Part shown: positions 35,954 to 44,505 of the stretch, piece after piece
Numbering within the stretch: position 1 is the first letter of the stretch
Layout: every line of letters starts with the position of its first letter
Source of the DNA: Deltaproteobacteria bacterium
Lineage (GTDB): Bacteria > Desulfobacterota > Desulfobacteria > Desulfobacterales > QNYZ01
Length of the DNA stretch: 46,810 nt
Direction: 5' to 3'
NCBI GenBank assembly: GCA_003973265.1
Contig: QNYZ01000089.1
Span: forward strand, 1 to 46,810
Made by a program: the position numbers and the translations under genes
The notes under the pieces: generated by a model
Databases searched by the model: none
Told to the model about the DNA's origin: nothing
The model's input: the letters and a program-made list of their open reading frames with translations, nothing else

Positions 35954-36008
35954 GAACCAGTTATATCTTTTTTTTAAATACAAAGGTTAAATTAACAGGG
36001 ACATTCAC

Positions 36009-36914
36009 ATGGCGGAAACGGATTATTACAAATTACTGGGTGTTGATAAAAAGGCATCCGAAAAAGAGATAAAAAAAGCATATCGCAAACTGGCGATGAA
36101 ATATCATCCCGATCACACCAAGGGCGACAAGTCCGGTGAAGAGAAATTCAAAAAAATCAGTGAAGCCTATGCGGTTCTGAGTGATAAGGAAAAACGAAGC
36201 CAATATGATTCTTTCGGTTCAGCCGGATTTCAGCAGCGTTATTCCCAGGAAGACATCTTCCGCAATTTTGACCTCAACGACATCTTCCGGGAATTCGGAT
36301 TCGGTGGCGGAAACCGGGGAGGTGTCCGGTTTACCTTCGGCGGCCGAAACAACCAATTTGGAAATTTTGGTGCAGGCAGCCAGGCCCCGGTAAAAGGAAC
36401 GGATCTGGTTTATGAACTGCCGCTCACATTGTCAGAAGTCATCAGCGGTACCCGCAAGAAAATCAGTTTTAAACACAACGGCCGCACTGAAAATTTAACG
36501 GTAAAGATTCCCAAAGGACTGATTACCGGTAAAAAATTGCGTCTCAGCGGCAAGGGAGAGCCGAGTCCCTATGGCGGCCAGGCCGGAGACCTTTTCATCA
36601 AGGCCGCCATTACCCCCGACCCTGTTTTTACCGTAAAGGGCACCGACCTTTATCTGAATCGGAAAATCCGTCTCACCGAAGCTCTCCTGGGAACGGATAT
36701 CACCGTTCGCACTCCGGATGGCAGGAAGAAGCGGCTTAAGATTCCGGCTGGAACGAAACATCAGACGCAAATGCGTCTGGCGGGTCAAGGTCTGCCCATC
36801 ATGAACACGGACCGCAGAGGGGATTTATTCGTTAAGATTACGATTGATGTTCCCAAAGAACTTTCCGCAGACCAGAGAAAGCTTGTGGAAAAATTAGCGG
36901 AAACTGGTCTTTAG
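36009..36914 (+). CDS. DnaJ/CbpA-family cochaperone (class B J-protein)
   Basis: This cochaperone stimulates DnaK ATPase. The J-domain occupies about residues 5-70 with the HPD tripeptide at 33-35. A Gly/Phe-rich linker follows ([10 protein letters not shown]), then the two-lobed substrate-binding C-terminal domain at about 125-295. There is no Cys-rich zinc finger, so it belongs with CbpA-like class B proteins rather than DnaJ proper. The 301-residue length matches CbpA. No dnaK or grpE is in the window. Confidence 0.93.
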   Translation: MAETDYYKLLGVDKKASEKEIKKAYRKLAMKYHPDHTKGDKSGEEKFKKISEAYAVLSDKEKRSQYDSFGSAGFQQRYSQEDIFRNFDLNDIFREFGFGGGNRGGVRFTFGGRNNQFGNFGAGSQAPVKGTDLVYELPLTLSEVISGTRKKISFKHNGRTENLTVKIPKGLITGKKLRLSGKGEPSPYGGQAGDLFIKAAITPDPVFTVKGTDLYLNRKIRLTEALLGTDITVRTPDGRKKRLKIPAGTKHQTQMRLAGQGLPIMNTDRRGDLFVKITIDVPKELSADQRKLVEKLAETGL

Positions 36915-37369
36915 GCCGAATGCCCTACACATAATCAGGGAACATGCCTTTCAAATCAATACCGATATTGTATTCGGAAAGACAAAATTTGGATTGTAAA
37001 GACAAAAATTGTTTCTCACGTCATATTTCGAAAGATTGTTCCTGGCATAAACGTTGAATGTAAAATTAATTTGACAAAGCCGCCCCGGTTGCTTTAGAAG
37101 ACAAAGAAGTGTTATCATTAAAATATATTGATTATAGGGAATAAAGTCCAATAGACTTGGTGATTGTTGTTCTTTTTGGGGCATGATCCACGGCAACCCA
37201 TACTCGGGATTAATGCATGTCCGGAGTTGCGCCATAATGAATTCACAGCACTACAGATAATGCTCAACAAATCAGGCCCGGTTATGTTAAAATATTTACT
37301 ATTGTAATTCTTTAATTTTTTCAATGAGATAGTGTTCCATACGTGTAGATAATTTTTGTAAAAGCCCTG

Positions 37370-37401
37370 ATCGCCGGGAACACCACGGGGCCGCCGGCGA
37401 T
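37370..37401 (+). promoter_or_regulatory. Inverted repeat, possible activator site
   Basis: ATCGCCGG (37370-37377) and CCGGCGAT (37394-37401) are perfect 8-bp inverted arms separated by 16 bp. A further half-site CGGCGAT lies at 37450-37456. The pair sits about 135-165 bp upstream of the sigma-54 promoter, the usual distance for enhancer-binding protein sites. It could instead be an RNA hairpin. Confidence 0.4.
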
Positions 37402-37536
37402 ACGAAATACATATATTGGTAGAATAAAAGCAGGGGGTATCTGGCCCTGCGGCGATAAACCGATTCGATCTATCTGAAATAAAATATCCGTATAAAACGG
37501 TAAGTAATACGAATAATCCGCCAGATAATAGATTTA

Positions 37537-37552
37537 TGGCACAAGTTTTGCT
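37537..37552 (+). promoter_or_regulatory. Sigma-54 (-24/-12) promoter
   Basis: TGGCACA-AGTT-TTGCT matches the sigma-54 consensus TGGCACR-N4-TTGCW at every fixed position, and the GG and GC dinucleotides are correctly 12 bp apart. Transcription would begin near 37563, leaving a leader of about 100 bases before the zinc-ribbon gene. Confidence 0.7.
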
Positions 37553-37663
37553 GTAGATAATTTCATTAATTATTTACGGACGGCGTTTGTTTCGTTTAAC
37601 AACCATCGTATTTAACGATATCGTATATGTCTTATTTTCTCGATTCTTTCACGGGAGCTGAAC

Positions 37664-40372
37664 ATGATCATTACCTGTAAGCAGTGCGCCACGGAATATT
37701 TCCTTGACGAAGACCGGATTAAACCTTCGGGGTCAAAGGTTAAATGCTCCAACTGTCAACATCTTTTTGTTGCCTTTCCTCCCGCCGTGGGTGATTCGGA
37801 GTCTTTAGCTGAACCCGCCCAGGTATCCGGGACAGCACCGGCATCTGAACAGATACCGGAAAGCTCAGCGGTCTCCTCTCTGGCGGATCTTGATAATACC
37901 GGCATACCCGACCCGTCTGTCGGCCTGGCCGATTTCACGGAAACGGATGCAGATGAAGACCAGGCCATGGACGATCTGACCAATGAGCTTGACAAGATCC
38001 TTGGCTCGGACGAAATGTCCGGGCAACCCGCTGCGGATACAGACGATGATCTGATTATTGGTGCCGACGAAACCGGCCTCACGCAAGGGGAGAATCTGGA
38101 CGTTGATCTCCTTGACGATGAACTGGATGATTTATTTGGCGGCCAGGCGGACGAAACCGAAGATACCCCGGCAGGATACGACGCAGATATTGAGATACTG
38201 GACTTATCCGAACTTGATGATGACGTAGAAGAAACATCTGCTCTGGAAACGACGGCGGATACCGGCTCCGATACGGCAGCCGATGATGACAGTTTATTGC
38301 CTGAAAATGGCATTGACCTGGATTCAATTGAAATTGATGATCTGGGGCCGGAAACAGACGCCCCGGCCAAACCCGACCGGTTCTCAAATAAAAAACTGGC
38401 AGCAGGAATCGGCGCTGCCAGTGCCGCGGCAGCTGCTTTAGCCGGCTCCGACGACATCGACATGGCAGACCTGACCGCCGGGCTGGATGAATTGTTAGGC
38501 CCCGGTTCCTCCGCCCCCGCCTCGACCGAGACACCATCTGATAAAACTGTGCCGGAAACCCCGGAGGTGGTTGAAACCGAAGATGGGGAGATTGATGCCC
38601 TTACCGATGAGCTCGATGTCATTCTCGGCTCCGATACCGTCGAAGACCAGCCGGTGGAAAATATCGTCGAAGATCCGGGGGTGTATGACTCCAGCGTGGA
38701 CAAGCTGGATTTGTCCGAACTTGACGTTGAACTTGATGAAATGTTCACACCGCAACTTGCGGCCGATGGTTCAGATGACAAGACGGGAGAACAGGCTTCG
38801 CAGACTGAAGATGAAATCGATCTGGATACCATCCAGATCCAGGAGCTTGATTCAGAAATTGATAAAATAGAAGAGATAACATTGAGAGCAAAAGATGAGA
38901 CGGAAATACAGGATCTCAGCGCTCTCGGGATTGAACTGGAAGACCTGGAAATACCAGATGATGTAACTGCCGATGAGGCCGGTCTCAAGATTGAATCGGA
39001 TCCGGAAAATATCGACATTCTAGACACAAAACAGATCGATAATCTTAATTTAGAGCTGGAAGACCTCTCGACACTGGAAAAAGACAGATCAGCAGCAGCA
39101 GACGACATTTCCCTGGATACCCAGCAGATCGAAGATCTCGATCTGGAGTTTGATAACCTCGATCTTGACGACCAGGATTCAGGTGAATCAGGGGATGTGG
39201 CGAAAGGCCTGAAAGATGATTCTGAGGACAACGATGACTTTATCCTGGAAACATCACAAGTCGATGCGCTTGACCTGGAGCTGGAAGACATTGAAACAGA
39301 TGAGCCCGGTGCGGATGCAGAGACCAGCTTTGACAAGGATGCCAATATTTCGCTTGACACCAAAAAGGGAAAGCAGGCTGAAGTACTCAACGTCAATCTC
39401 GAGCGCCCTGATCTCGATGGTGGGTTCAGTAAAGCAGACGAGATTGATCTTCCGATACTGGATGAATTGCTTGCGCCTGCGGAAGTTGTTGATGAATCCT
39501 TACTGGAGGGAGATGACGCGGATGGGTTGACCTTTCCAGCCGATGAAAAAATTTCCGAAGAAAGCTTCCTGGAGTTGGAAGAAGAAGATCCCCCGGTTGA
39601 AGATGCAAAAACACCGGAAAAGCAGCAATTTCCCATTGAGCCGGAAAGCCCGGACATGGAAGAAGTTGAGATGCAGATGACAGATAAAAACGGACTTGAC
39701 ATTCAACCGGATGCCATCACTGACTCCAAACAAAAAGAACTTCCCCGGGTTGACAAAGATGCACCCAGGGGAACGACCACGGATACGGACACATTTGTAC
39801 CGGCCACGTCCACGGCATCTGCGGCTGCATATCCGGCAAAGAAAGGCCGTAAATCGATCATTGCCCTCCTGCTCATTGCCCTCTTGGCTGCAGGCTTGTA
39901 TGCGGTCACTTCTCTGGGTATCAAAGTCCCGTTTATCAGCGACCTGCTGGGGAGTAATAGACAGCAGGTGGTAAATGATCAGGGAGCCGCACAGCTGAAG
40001 ACCCTCGGCATTGACAGCAAATTTATAACCAGCAAAAAGAGTGGCAACCTGTTTGTGATCACCGGGAAAATAATGAATCAATACGACCACGCCCGGACGG
40101 CTGTTCTGATCAAAGGCAGTATTTTTTCAAAAGGCGGAAAACTGGTCAGGGCCAAATCTGTCTATGGTGGCAATATCCTTTCCGATAAGGACTTGGCAAC
40201 CAAACCGTTTGCAGATATCCAGAAATATTTATCGAATAACGCTGGAAACGGCAATGCCGGCAGTTTGAAGATTGAACCTGGAAAAACATTGCCGTTTATG
40301 ATTGTCCTTGATAATCTGCCAGCCGACATTGAAGAATACGCCGTCAAGATTATCAAATCATCCGCAATATAG
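37664..40372 (+). CDS. Zinc-ribbon, acidic-repeat membrane protein with DUF3426 domain
   Basis: The 902-residue protein begins with an MJ0042-type zinc ribbon (C5, C8, C28, C31). A very acidic region of about 650 residues follows. It contains repeats of the type LDTxQIxxLDLELEDL (four copies, about 38818-39300) and of LTxELDxILGSD (three copies). A single membrane helix lies at about 730-750, and a C-terminal DUF3426 domain at about 775-900 would be on the other side of the membrane. The architecture matches zinc-ribbon/DUF3426 proteins of Desulfobacterota and Myxobacteria, while the acidic repeats recall FimV-like scaffolds. Function is unknown. A near-perfect sigma-54 promoter lies upstream, and GGGAGCT serves as a weak Shine-Dalgarno. 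Confidence 0.85.
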   Translation: MIITCKQCATEYFLDEDRIKPSGSKVKCSNCQHLFVAFPPAVGDSESLAEPAQVSGTAPASEQIPESSAVSSLADLDNTGIPDPSVGLADFTETDADEDQAMDDLTNELDKILGSDEMSGQPAADTDDDLIIGADETGLTQGENLDVDLLDDELDDLFGGQADETEDTPAGYDADIEILDLSELDDDVEETSALETTADTGSDTAADDDSLLPENGIDLDSIEIDDLGPETDAPAKPDRFSNKKLAAGIGAASAAAAALAGSDDIDMADLTAGLDELLGPGSSAPASTETPSDKTVPETPEVVETEDGEIDALTDELDVILGSDTVEDQPVENIVEDPGVYDSSVDKLDLSELDVELDEMFTPQLAADGSDDKTGEQASQTEDEIDLDTIQIQELDSEIDKIEEITLRAKDETEIQDLSALGIELEDLEIPDDVTADEAGLKIESDPENIDILDTKQIDNLNLELEDLSTLEKDRSAAADDISLDTQQIEDLDLEFDNLDLDDQDSGESGDVAKGLKDDSEDNDDFILETSQVDALDLELEDIETDEPGADAETSFDKDANISLDTKKGKQAEVLNVNLERPDLDGGFSKADEIDLPILDELLAPAEVVDESLLEGDDADGLTFPADEKISEESFLELEEEDPPVEDAKTPEKQQFPIEPESPDMEEVEMQMTDKNGLDIQPDAITDSKQKELPRVDKDAPRGTTTDTDTFVPATSTASAAAYPAKKGRKSIIALLLIALLAAGLYAVTSLGIKVPFISDLLGSNRQQVVNDQGAAQLKTLGIDSKFITSKKSGNLFVITGKIMNQYDHARTAVLIKGSIFSKGGKLVRAKSVYGGNILSDKDLATKPFADIQKYLSNNAGNGNAGSLKIEPGKTLPFMIVLDNLPADIEEYAVKIIKSSAI
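38818..39300 (+). repeat. Degenerate coding repeats, LDTxQIxxLDLELEDL type
   Basis: Four degenerate repeats start near 38818, 39021, 39111 and 39244 within the zinc-ribbon gene. They encode short acidic helices with Leu/Ile at regular positions. They differ at DNA level, so the repeat is old and kept at protein level. Confidence 0.65.
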
Positions 40373-40510
40373 AAAAAGTACGAGGGTAAGATTAAATAAT
40401 TCCAGAGTGTTACATTAGAGACCAACGGGCCGGATAGATAACCGCAACCGGGCATCCGGTGCCGATTGGAAATAAGCCATGTTTTTGTACGGTATTTGAA
40501 TGTTTTGGAC

Positions 40511-40539
40511 TTGACTCTAACCCCCAGCGCTGGTAGATA
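40511..40539 (+). promoter_or_regulatory. Probable promoter for tRNA-Met
   Basis: TTGACT (40511-40516) and TAGATA (40534-40539) are separated by 17 bp. A GC-containing discriminator follows, and the tRNA begins 16 bases after the -10. The -10 is weak, but the position is right. Confidence 0.45.
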
Positions 40540-40554
40540 GCGACCCAACCAATC

Positions 40555-40631
40555 GGCGATGTAGCTCAGGTGGTCAGAGCATGCGGCTCATATCCGCAGT
40601 GTCCGGGGTTCAAATCCCTGCATCGCCACCA
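40555..40631 (+). tRNA. tRNA-Met (anticodon CAT)
   Basis: The acceptor stem pairs GGCGATG (40555-40561) with CATCGCC (40621-40627); discriminator A and CCA follow at 40628-40631. The anticodon loop CTCATAT is closed by TGCGG/CCGCA, giving CAT. The paired first base argues against initiator tRNA. Elongator Met is most likely, but a lysidine-modified tRNA-Ile(CAT) cannot be excluded by eye. Confidence 0.92.
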
Positions 40632-40643
40632 GAAAAAATCAAA

Positions 40644-40674
40644 GGCCGTTTCTCATTTGAGAGACGGCCCTTTT
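40644..40674 (+). terminator. Intrinsic terminator after tRNA-Met
   Basis: GGCCGTTTCTC (40644-40654) pairs with GAGAGACGGCC (40659-40669) through 11 positions including one G-T wobble, with an ATTT loop. A T-tract follows at 40671-40674. It lies 13 bases after the tRNA CCA. Confidence 0.85.
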
Positions 40675-40772
40675 ATTTGGGTTCGGTTGAATTCTTCAGG
40701 CTGAGGAGGGTCTCCCTTCACAGCCGTGTAGCACCCGGGTGATTAAATCAAGCGGAGAATCCCTGCTGCCCC

Positions 40773-41105
40773 CTAATCGAAATGGTTGTACAGCTCTTCG
40801 TAAACAACGTGCATGTCCATCACCCCGGTGCCGCCTTTGAACAGTACGTTCAGCATGGCCGCTTCCAGGATTTCTTTTTTTCCGGCACCGTTCATAACGG
40901 CATTGCGGATGTGTACGGCAATACACTTTTCGCAGCGGGTCGAGCAGGCCAGGGCAATCATGATCAGATCCTTTGTTTTTTTATCAAGGACACCCTCGCG
41001 CTCAAGCACCCGGCTCAACGCCTTAAAAGCCCCCAGCTGCTCGGGAAAATCCGTTTCCAGTTGTTTAAACAGGTGTGCAATATCGATGTGTCGCTGTTCT
41101 GTCAT
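40773..41105 (-). CDS. AhpD-like carboxymuconolactone decarboxylase-family protein
   Basis: This 110-residue protein belongs to the AhpD/CMD superfamily. The redox-type motif is CEKC (C58, C61) followed by H65, the same spacing as the AhpD active site. C54 adds a further cysteine. The KKTKDLIMIALA and GAGKKEILEAAMLN segments are typical of the family. It is the last gene of the 2-oxoacid dehydrogenase run, 67 bases after the E2 gene. In mycobacteria AhpD receives electrons from lipoyl E2 and Lpd, so a lipoyl-linked peroxidase or disulfide-reductase role is attractive, but it is inferred. Confidence 0.85.
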   Translation of the reverse strand: MTEQRHIDIAHLFKQLETDFPEQLGAFKALSRVLEREGVLDKKTKDLIMIALACSTRCEKCIAVHIRNAVMNGAGKKEILEAAMLNVLFKGGTGVMDMHVVYEELYNHFD

Positions 41106-41172
41106 ATATGTCGCTCCCTTTTATTTCGTCTTTTTTTAATCTCCGAATTGAAAAACGCCTACCGCTTTCCGG

Positions 41173-42447
41173 CTACAGCATCAACCGCGTATCTTCGAGC
41201 CGGTCCTTAAGCGCCTTGAGAAATTGTGCGGCCAGGGCACCGTCAATGATCCGGTGGTCAAAGGTCAAACTGAGCGGGATTCTCAGGTCGGCAATTACGC
41301 GGCCCTCTTGAACCCATGGTTTTTCCATAATCCGGCCCACACCCAGAATTGCGCTTTCGGGAAAATTGACAATAGGCGAAAAGTGATCGATGTCCCATCC
41401 GCCCAGGTTGGTGATGGTAAAAGTCCCCCCGCTGAGTTCATCGGGAAACAGCCGCTTTTTTTCCGCCCGGCGGGCCAGGTCACTCAGCTCGCCGGCAATA
41501 TCCAGAATCGATTTAGTATCGGTGTTCCGTATTTTCGGCACAACCAGTCCCTGGCCGAAATCCATGGCCACACCGATATGGATCTGGTCCCACACCTTGA
41601 TCTGGTGCCCGTCTACCGAGGCATTGAGCATGGGATACAATCGCAGTGCTACGGCAGTGGCTTTAACGATGATCGTATTATACGATACCCGGGGGTGGTC
41701 ATCTTCCAGCCGGGCGTTGAAAACTGTTCGCAGGGCTTTGAGATCCGCGGCCGACGCCTCGGTATGCAGCGTCAGCTGGGCCTGACTGGAGAGGCTTAAC
41801 TTCATATTCTTGGAAATGATTTTCCGAATGCCGCGGATGGGAACCGTTTCAGCCGCGGTCAACAGATCGGTTTCCGGGACGGCTGAACCAAAATTATACC
41901 GTGTCGCATCCCGCTCGGCCCGTGCGGCCTCGGTAAATGCTTCCACATCCGCCAATATAATCCGACCACCCGGACCGGTTCCCTCTATATCGCACAATTC
42001 AACGCCTGTCGCCTGGCTCAGTTTGCGGGCCGCAGGTGAAGCGACAATGCGATCACCCCCTCGCTTTTCCACTCTGGGGGCCGATGCAGCGGAAACAGGT
42101 GGCTCTCCCGCCTCCCCTTTTTCCCGCGGCTGGCAGAAGTCATCGGATTTCCCCTCTGCCGGGCCGGTACCGGCAACGGGCACCGCTTCCTGCAACGTAC
42201 TTAATTCCGCCTCATCAACAGCGATGTATCCGACCCGTTCCCCCACTTCCACCCGGCGACCGGCTTCAACAACCGGATGCAAAAGGCCCTCACAGGGCGC
42301 CGGTACCTCAAAAGAGACTTTATCGGTTTCAATGGCGCAAATAATCTGATCTTCGGTGACCTGCGCCCCGGCCGGAACCAGCCAGCTCGCGAGGATGGCA
42401 TCCGTCATGGTCAATCCGAGTTTGGGTATTTTTATCTCCTGAGCCAT
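41173..42447 (-). CDS. 2-Oxoacid dehydrogenase E2 (lipoyl acyltransferase)
   Basis: This is the dihydrolipoamide acyltransferase core of a pyruvate, branched-chain or acetoin dehydrogenase complex. One lipoyl domain covers about residues 1-78 with the lipoylated K43 in ETDKVS. A peripheral-subunit-binding domain lies at about 132-170 (VASPAARKLS, GTGPGGRI). The catalytic domain ends with DHRIIDG at 397-403. The 424-residue length is normal for a one-lipoyl E2. AGGAG precedes the ATG. It follows E1-beta by 12 bases. Confidence 0.93.
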   Translation of the reverse strand: MAQEIKIPKLGLTMTDAILASWLVPAGAQVTEDQIICAIETDKVSFEVPAPCEGLLHPVVEAGRRVEVGERVGYIAVDEAELSTLQEAVPVAGTGPAEGKSDDFCQPREKGEAGEPPVSAASAPRVEKRGGDRIVASPAARKLSQATGVELCDIEGTGPGGRIILADVEAFTEAARAERDATRYNFGSAVPETDLLTAAETVPIRGIRKIISKNMKLSLSSQAQLTLHTEASAADLKALRTVFNARLEDDHPRVSYNTIIVKATAVALRLYPMLNASVDGHQIKVWDQIHIGVAMDFGQGLVVPKIRNTDTKSILDIAGELSDLARRAEKKRLFPDELSGGTFTITNLGGWDIDHFSPIVNFPESAILGVGRIMEKPWVQEGRVIADLRIPLSLTFDHRIIDGALAAQFLKALKDRLEDTRLML

Positions 42448-42459
42448 AACTACTCCTGT

Positions 42460-43440
42460 TTAGCGATAGGTAACCGCATGAACTGCCGCCGCCACATCAT
42501 CTGCCCGGGGCAGCACAAAATCTTCCATTGCGGGTGAAAAGGGGATGGGCACGTCTCTGGCCCCTACCCGCTTGACCGGGGCATCGAGTTCATCAAACAG
42601 TTCGTCCTGGATTCGGGCTGCCAGTTCGGCCCCGAATCCCCCGGTCAGACAGGCCTCATGAACAATCACCGCCCGGTGGGTCTTTGCGATCGACGCCGCA
42701 ATGGTTTCCATGTCCAACGGTTTCAGTGTCCTCAAATCGACGATTTCCGCATCGATCTTTTCTCCGGCAAGTTTTTCAGCCGCTTCCTCGCACAGATAAT
42801 ACCCGGCGCCATAACATAAGAGAGTGACATCTTTCCCCTCCTTTTTCACGGCAGCCCGGCCCAGGGGAATCAGATAATCGTCTTCTGAAACCGGCCCCTC
42901 CCTGGCAAACAATTTCTTGTGCTGAAAAAACATGACCGGGTTGTCGTCCCGGACAGCAGATTTAATCAACCCTTTTACATCGCTGGGCTCGCTGGGCACC
43001 ACCACCTTCAAACCCGGCATATGGACAAACCAGGATTCCAGCGACTGGGAATGCTGGGCGGCCGCCCGTAACCCGGCACCGTCCGGGCACCAGAAAACCA
43101 CCGGCAGTTTAACCTGGCCGCCCGACATATACCGGATCTTGGCCGCCTGGTTGCAAAGTTCATCCATCCCGCAGGTCACAAAATCGGAAAAATGAAAGTC
43201 GACAATCGGCCGCATCCCGGTCAAAGCGGCTCCCACACCGCAGCCGGCGATGCACGCCTCGGAAATGGGCGTGTCGATAATCCGGCCGGGAAAGTGTTCG
43301 GGAAGGCCCTTGAACTGGCCAAAAACGCCGGCATGGGAAACCAGGTCTTCGCCCATGATAAATATCGTTTCGTCCCGCTGCATTTCCTCATGCAATGCCT
43401 CGGCCAGCGCGGCGGAACTGGAAATAATCCGGTCAGTCAT
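42460..43440 (-). CDS. 2-Oxoacid dehydrogenase E1 beta subunit
   Basis: This is the beta subunit of a thiamine-diphosphate-dependent E1 (AcoB/PdhB type). Family features include IFIMGEDLVSHAGVFGQFKG near residue 30 and DTPISEACIAGCGVGAALTGMRP. The C-terminal half contains DLRTLKPLDMETI and VIVHEACLTGGFGAELAARI. I chose the ATG at 43440 because AAAGGAG lies 8 bases upstream; a longer frame begins at 43518 and would overlap E1-alpha. The product is 326 residues. Confidence 0.93.
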   Translation of the reverse strand: MTDRIISSSAALAEALHEEMQRDETIFIMGEDLVSHAGVFGQFKGLPEHFPGRIIDTPISEACIAGCGVGAALTGMRPIVDFHFSDFVTCGMDELCNQAAKIRYMSGGQVKLPVVFWCPDGAGLRAAAQHSQSLESWFVHMPGLKVVVPSEPSDVKGLIKSAVRDDNPVMFFQHKKLFAREGPVSEDDYLIPLGRAAVKKEGKDVTLLCYGAGYYLCEEAAEKLAGEKIDAEIVDLRTLKPLDMETIAASIAKTHRAVIVHEACLTGGFGAELAARIQDELFDELDAPVKRVGARDVPIPFSPAMEDFVLPRADDVAAAVHAVTYR

Positions 43441-43453
43441 ATCTCTGTCTCCT

Positions 43454-44422
43454 TTACGAATTGATATAAAGATCAGCCATCGCATCCTCCGGTTGGGGGA
43501 AGGGGCTGTTTTCAGCAAAAGTAATCGCTTCGTTCAACGCGGTCTGAACCTCCGACCAGATTTGATCAACGATTTTTTTGGACAGCACTCTTTTTTTGAA
43601 CAGCACCCGGGAAAACCGATTGATCGGATCTTTTTTGTCCTGCCATTTTTTTATTTCTGAGTCGGTCCGATATTTTTGAGGATCTCCCTCGTAATGTCCC
43701 TTGATGCGATAGGTTTTATTCTCGATAAACGTCGGCCCTTCTCCGGCCCGTGCCCGGATAACCGCTTTCTCGGCTGCCTTTTGAACGGCCAGGATGTCAT
43801 TTCCATCCACCTGTTCCCCGGGTATGTTGTATCCTGCTGCCCGAACATAAAGATCCTCGACGGAGCAGGCATATTCCAGGGGCGTGGTGGAGGCCCATTG
43901 ATTGTTTTCCACAACAAAGAGAATGGGAAGTTTCCAGATGGACGCCATATTCATCGCTTCGTGCACCGGTCCCCGGTTGGTAGCCCCGTCTCCAAAAAAA
44001 CAGACGGCCACCTGATCGGTCTTTCTCATTTTAATGGAGAGCCCCGCACCGGTAATAATAGGGAGTCCGCCGGCCACCACGCCGTTGGCCCCCAGAATAC
44101 CGATGGAATAATCGGCGATGTGCATGGAACCGCCTTTGCCCTTGCAATAGCCGTCTTTTTTGCCGAACAACTCGGCCACCATCCGCTTCAGGTCGGCCCC
44201 CTTGGCAATCATGTGGCCATGACCCCGGTGGGTCGTGATCACATAATCGTCCGGCCGCAGGCAGGAGCAGACACCGACGCTGCTCGCTTCCTGGCCAATG
44301 GAGAGATGAATAAAACCCGGTATCTTTCCAGCGGCGAAATATTCCCCGGCCATGGTTTCGAATTGACGTACCGTGACCATCTGGCGGTATAGCTCAAGTA
44401 ATTTTTTTCTATTCTCTGCCAT
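43454..44422 (-). CDS. 2-Oxoacid dehydrogenase E1 alpha subunit
   Basis: This subunit forms the heterotetrameric E1 with the next gene and carries the thiamine-diphosphate site: GDGATNRGPVHEAMN at about 144-158 to the NN at 173-174. HRGHGHMIAKG near residue 65 and GKGGSMH near 95 are also conserved. The 322-residue length fits AcoA/PdhA. The SIWKLPILFVVENN stretch resembles acetoin dehydrogenase alpha subunits, so acetoin is a plausible substrate, but pyruvate or branched-chain acids are possible. AGGAG lies upstream. Confidence 0.93.
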   Translation of the reverse strand: MAENRKKLLELYRQMVTVRQFETMAGEYFAAGKIPGFIHLSIGQEASSVGVCSCLRPDDYVITTHRGHGHMIAKGADLKRMVAELFGKKDGYCKGKGGSMHIADYSIGILGANGVVAGGLPIITGAGLSIKMRKTDQVAVCFFGDGATNRGPVHEAMNMASIWKLPILFVVENNQWASTTPLEYACSVEDLYVRAAGYNIPGEQVDGNDILAVQKAAEKAVIRARAGEGPTFIENKTYRIKGHYEGDPQKYRTDSEIKKWQDKKDPINRFSRVLFKKRVLSKKIVDQIWSEVQTALNEAITFAENSPFPQPEDAMADLYINS

Positions 44423-44505
44423 GTAATAAATCTCCTGTCTTTACCGATAATATTGACAAACGACAAAATCACCCCTTGGGTGAAACACGTATATAAAAGA
44501 TGATG

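Larger units (their letters stand above)
36915..37663. other. 749-bp AT-rich intergenic region
   Basis: No convincing protein-coding gene is seen; the open frames here lack recognisable motifs. A TTGACA at 37071-37076 has only a poor -10 partner. The second half holds a sigma-54 promoter and an upstream inverted repeat, listed separately. A small RNA cannot be excluded. Confidence 0.6.

Noticed and set aside
37071..37100. TTGACA with a TTAGAA-like partner in the long intergenic region
   Set aside because: The -10 is poor and no gene or terminator follows within a reasonable distance. A small RNA is possible but not supported.
36951..37235. 94-codon minus-strand frame in the long intergenic region
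   Set aside because: No recognisable motif, AT-rich random-like composition and no good ribosome binding site.
37370..37460. Cyclic-di-GMP (GEMM) riboswitch
   Set aside because: The region has inverted GC-rich arms, but I could not find the conserved GEMM core or its two-helix layout. The position upstream of the sigma-54 promoter also argues against an RNA element.
37756..39702. 648-codon open frame on the minus strand, opposite the zinc-ribbon gene
   Set aside because: Its Ser/Arg-rich translation is the mirror of the Asp/Glu/Leu-rich repeats on the plus strand. There is no start context or domain.
40773..41105. Selenoprotein form of the AhpD-like protein
   Set aside because: The active-site positions are both ordinary Cys codons and no in-frame TGA occurs in the gene.
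43441..43518. N-terminal extension of E1-beta
   Set aside because: It overlaps the E1-alpha coding end, and a strong AAAGGAG supports the start at 43440.
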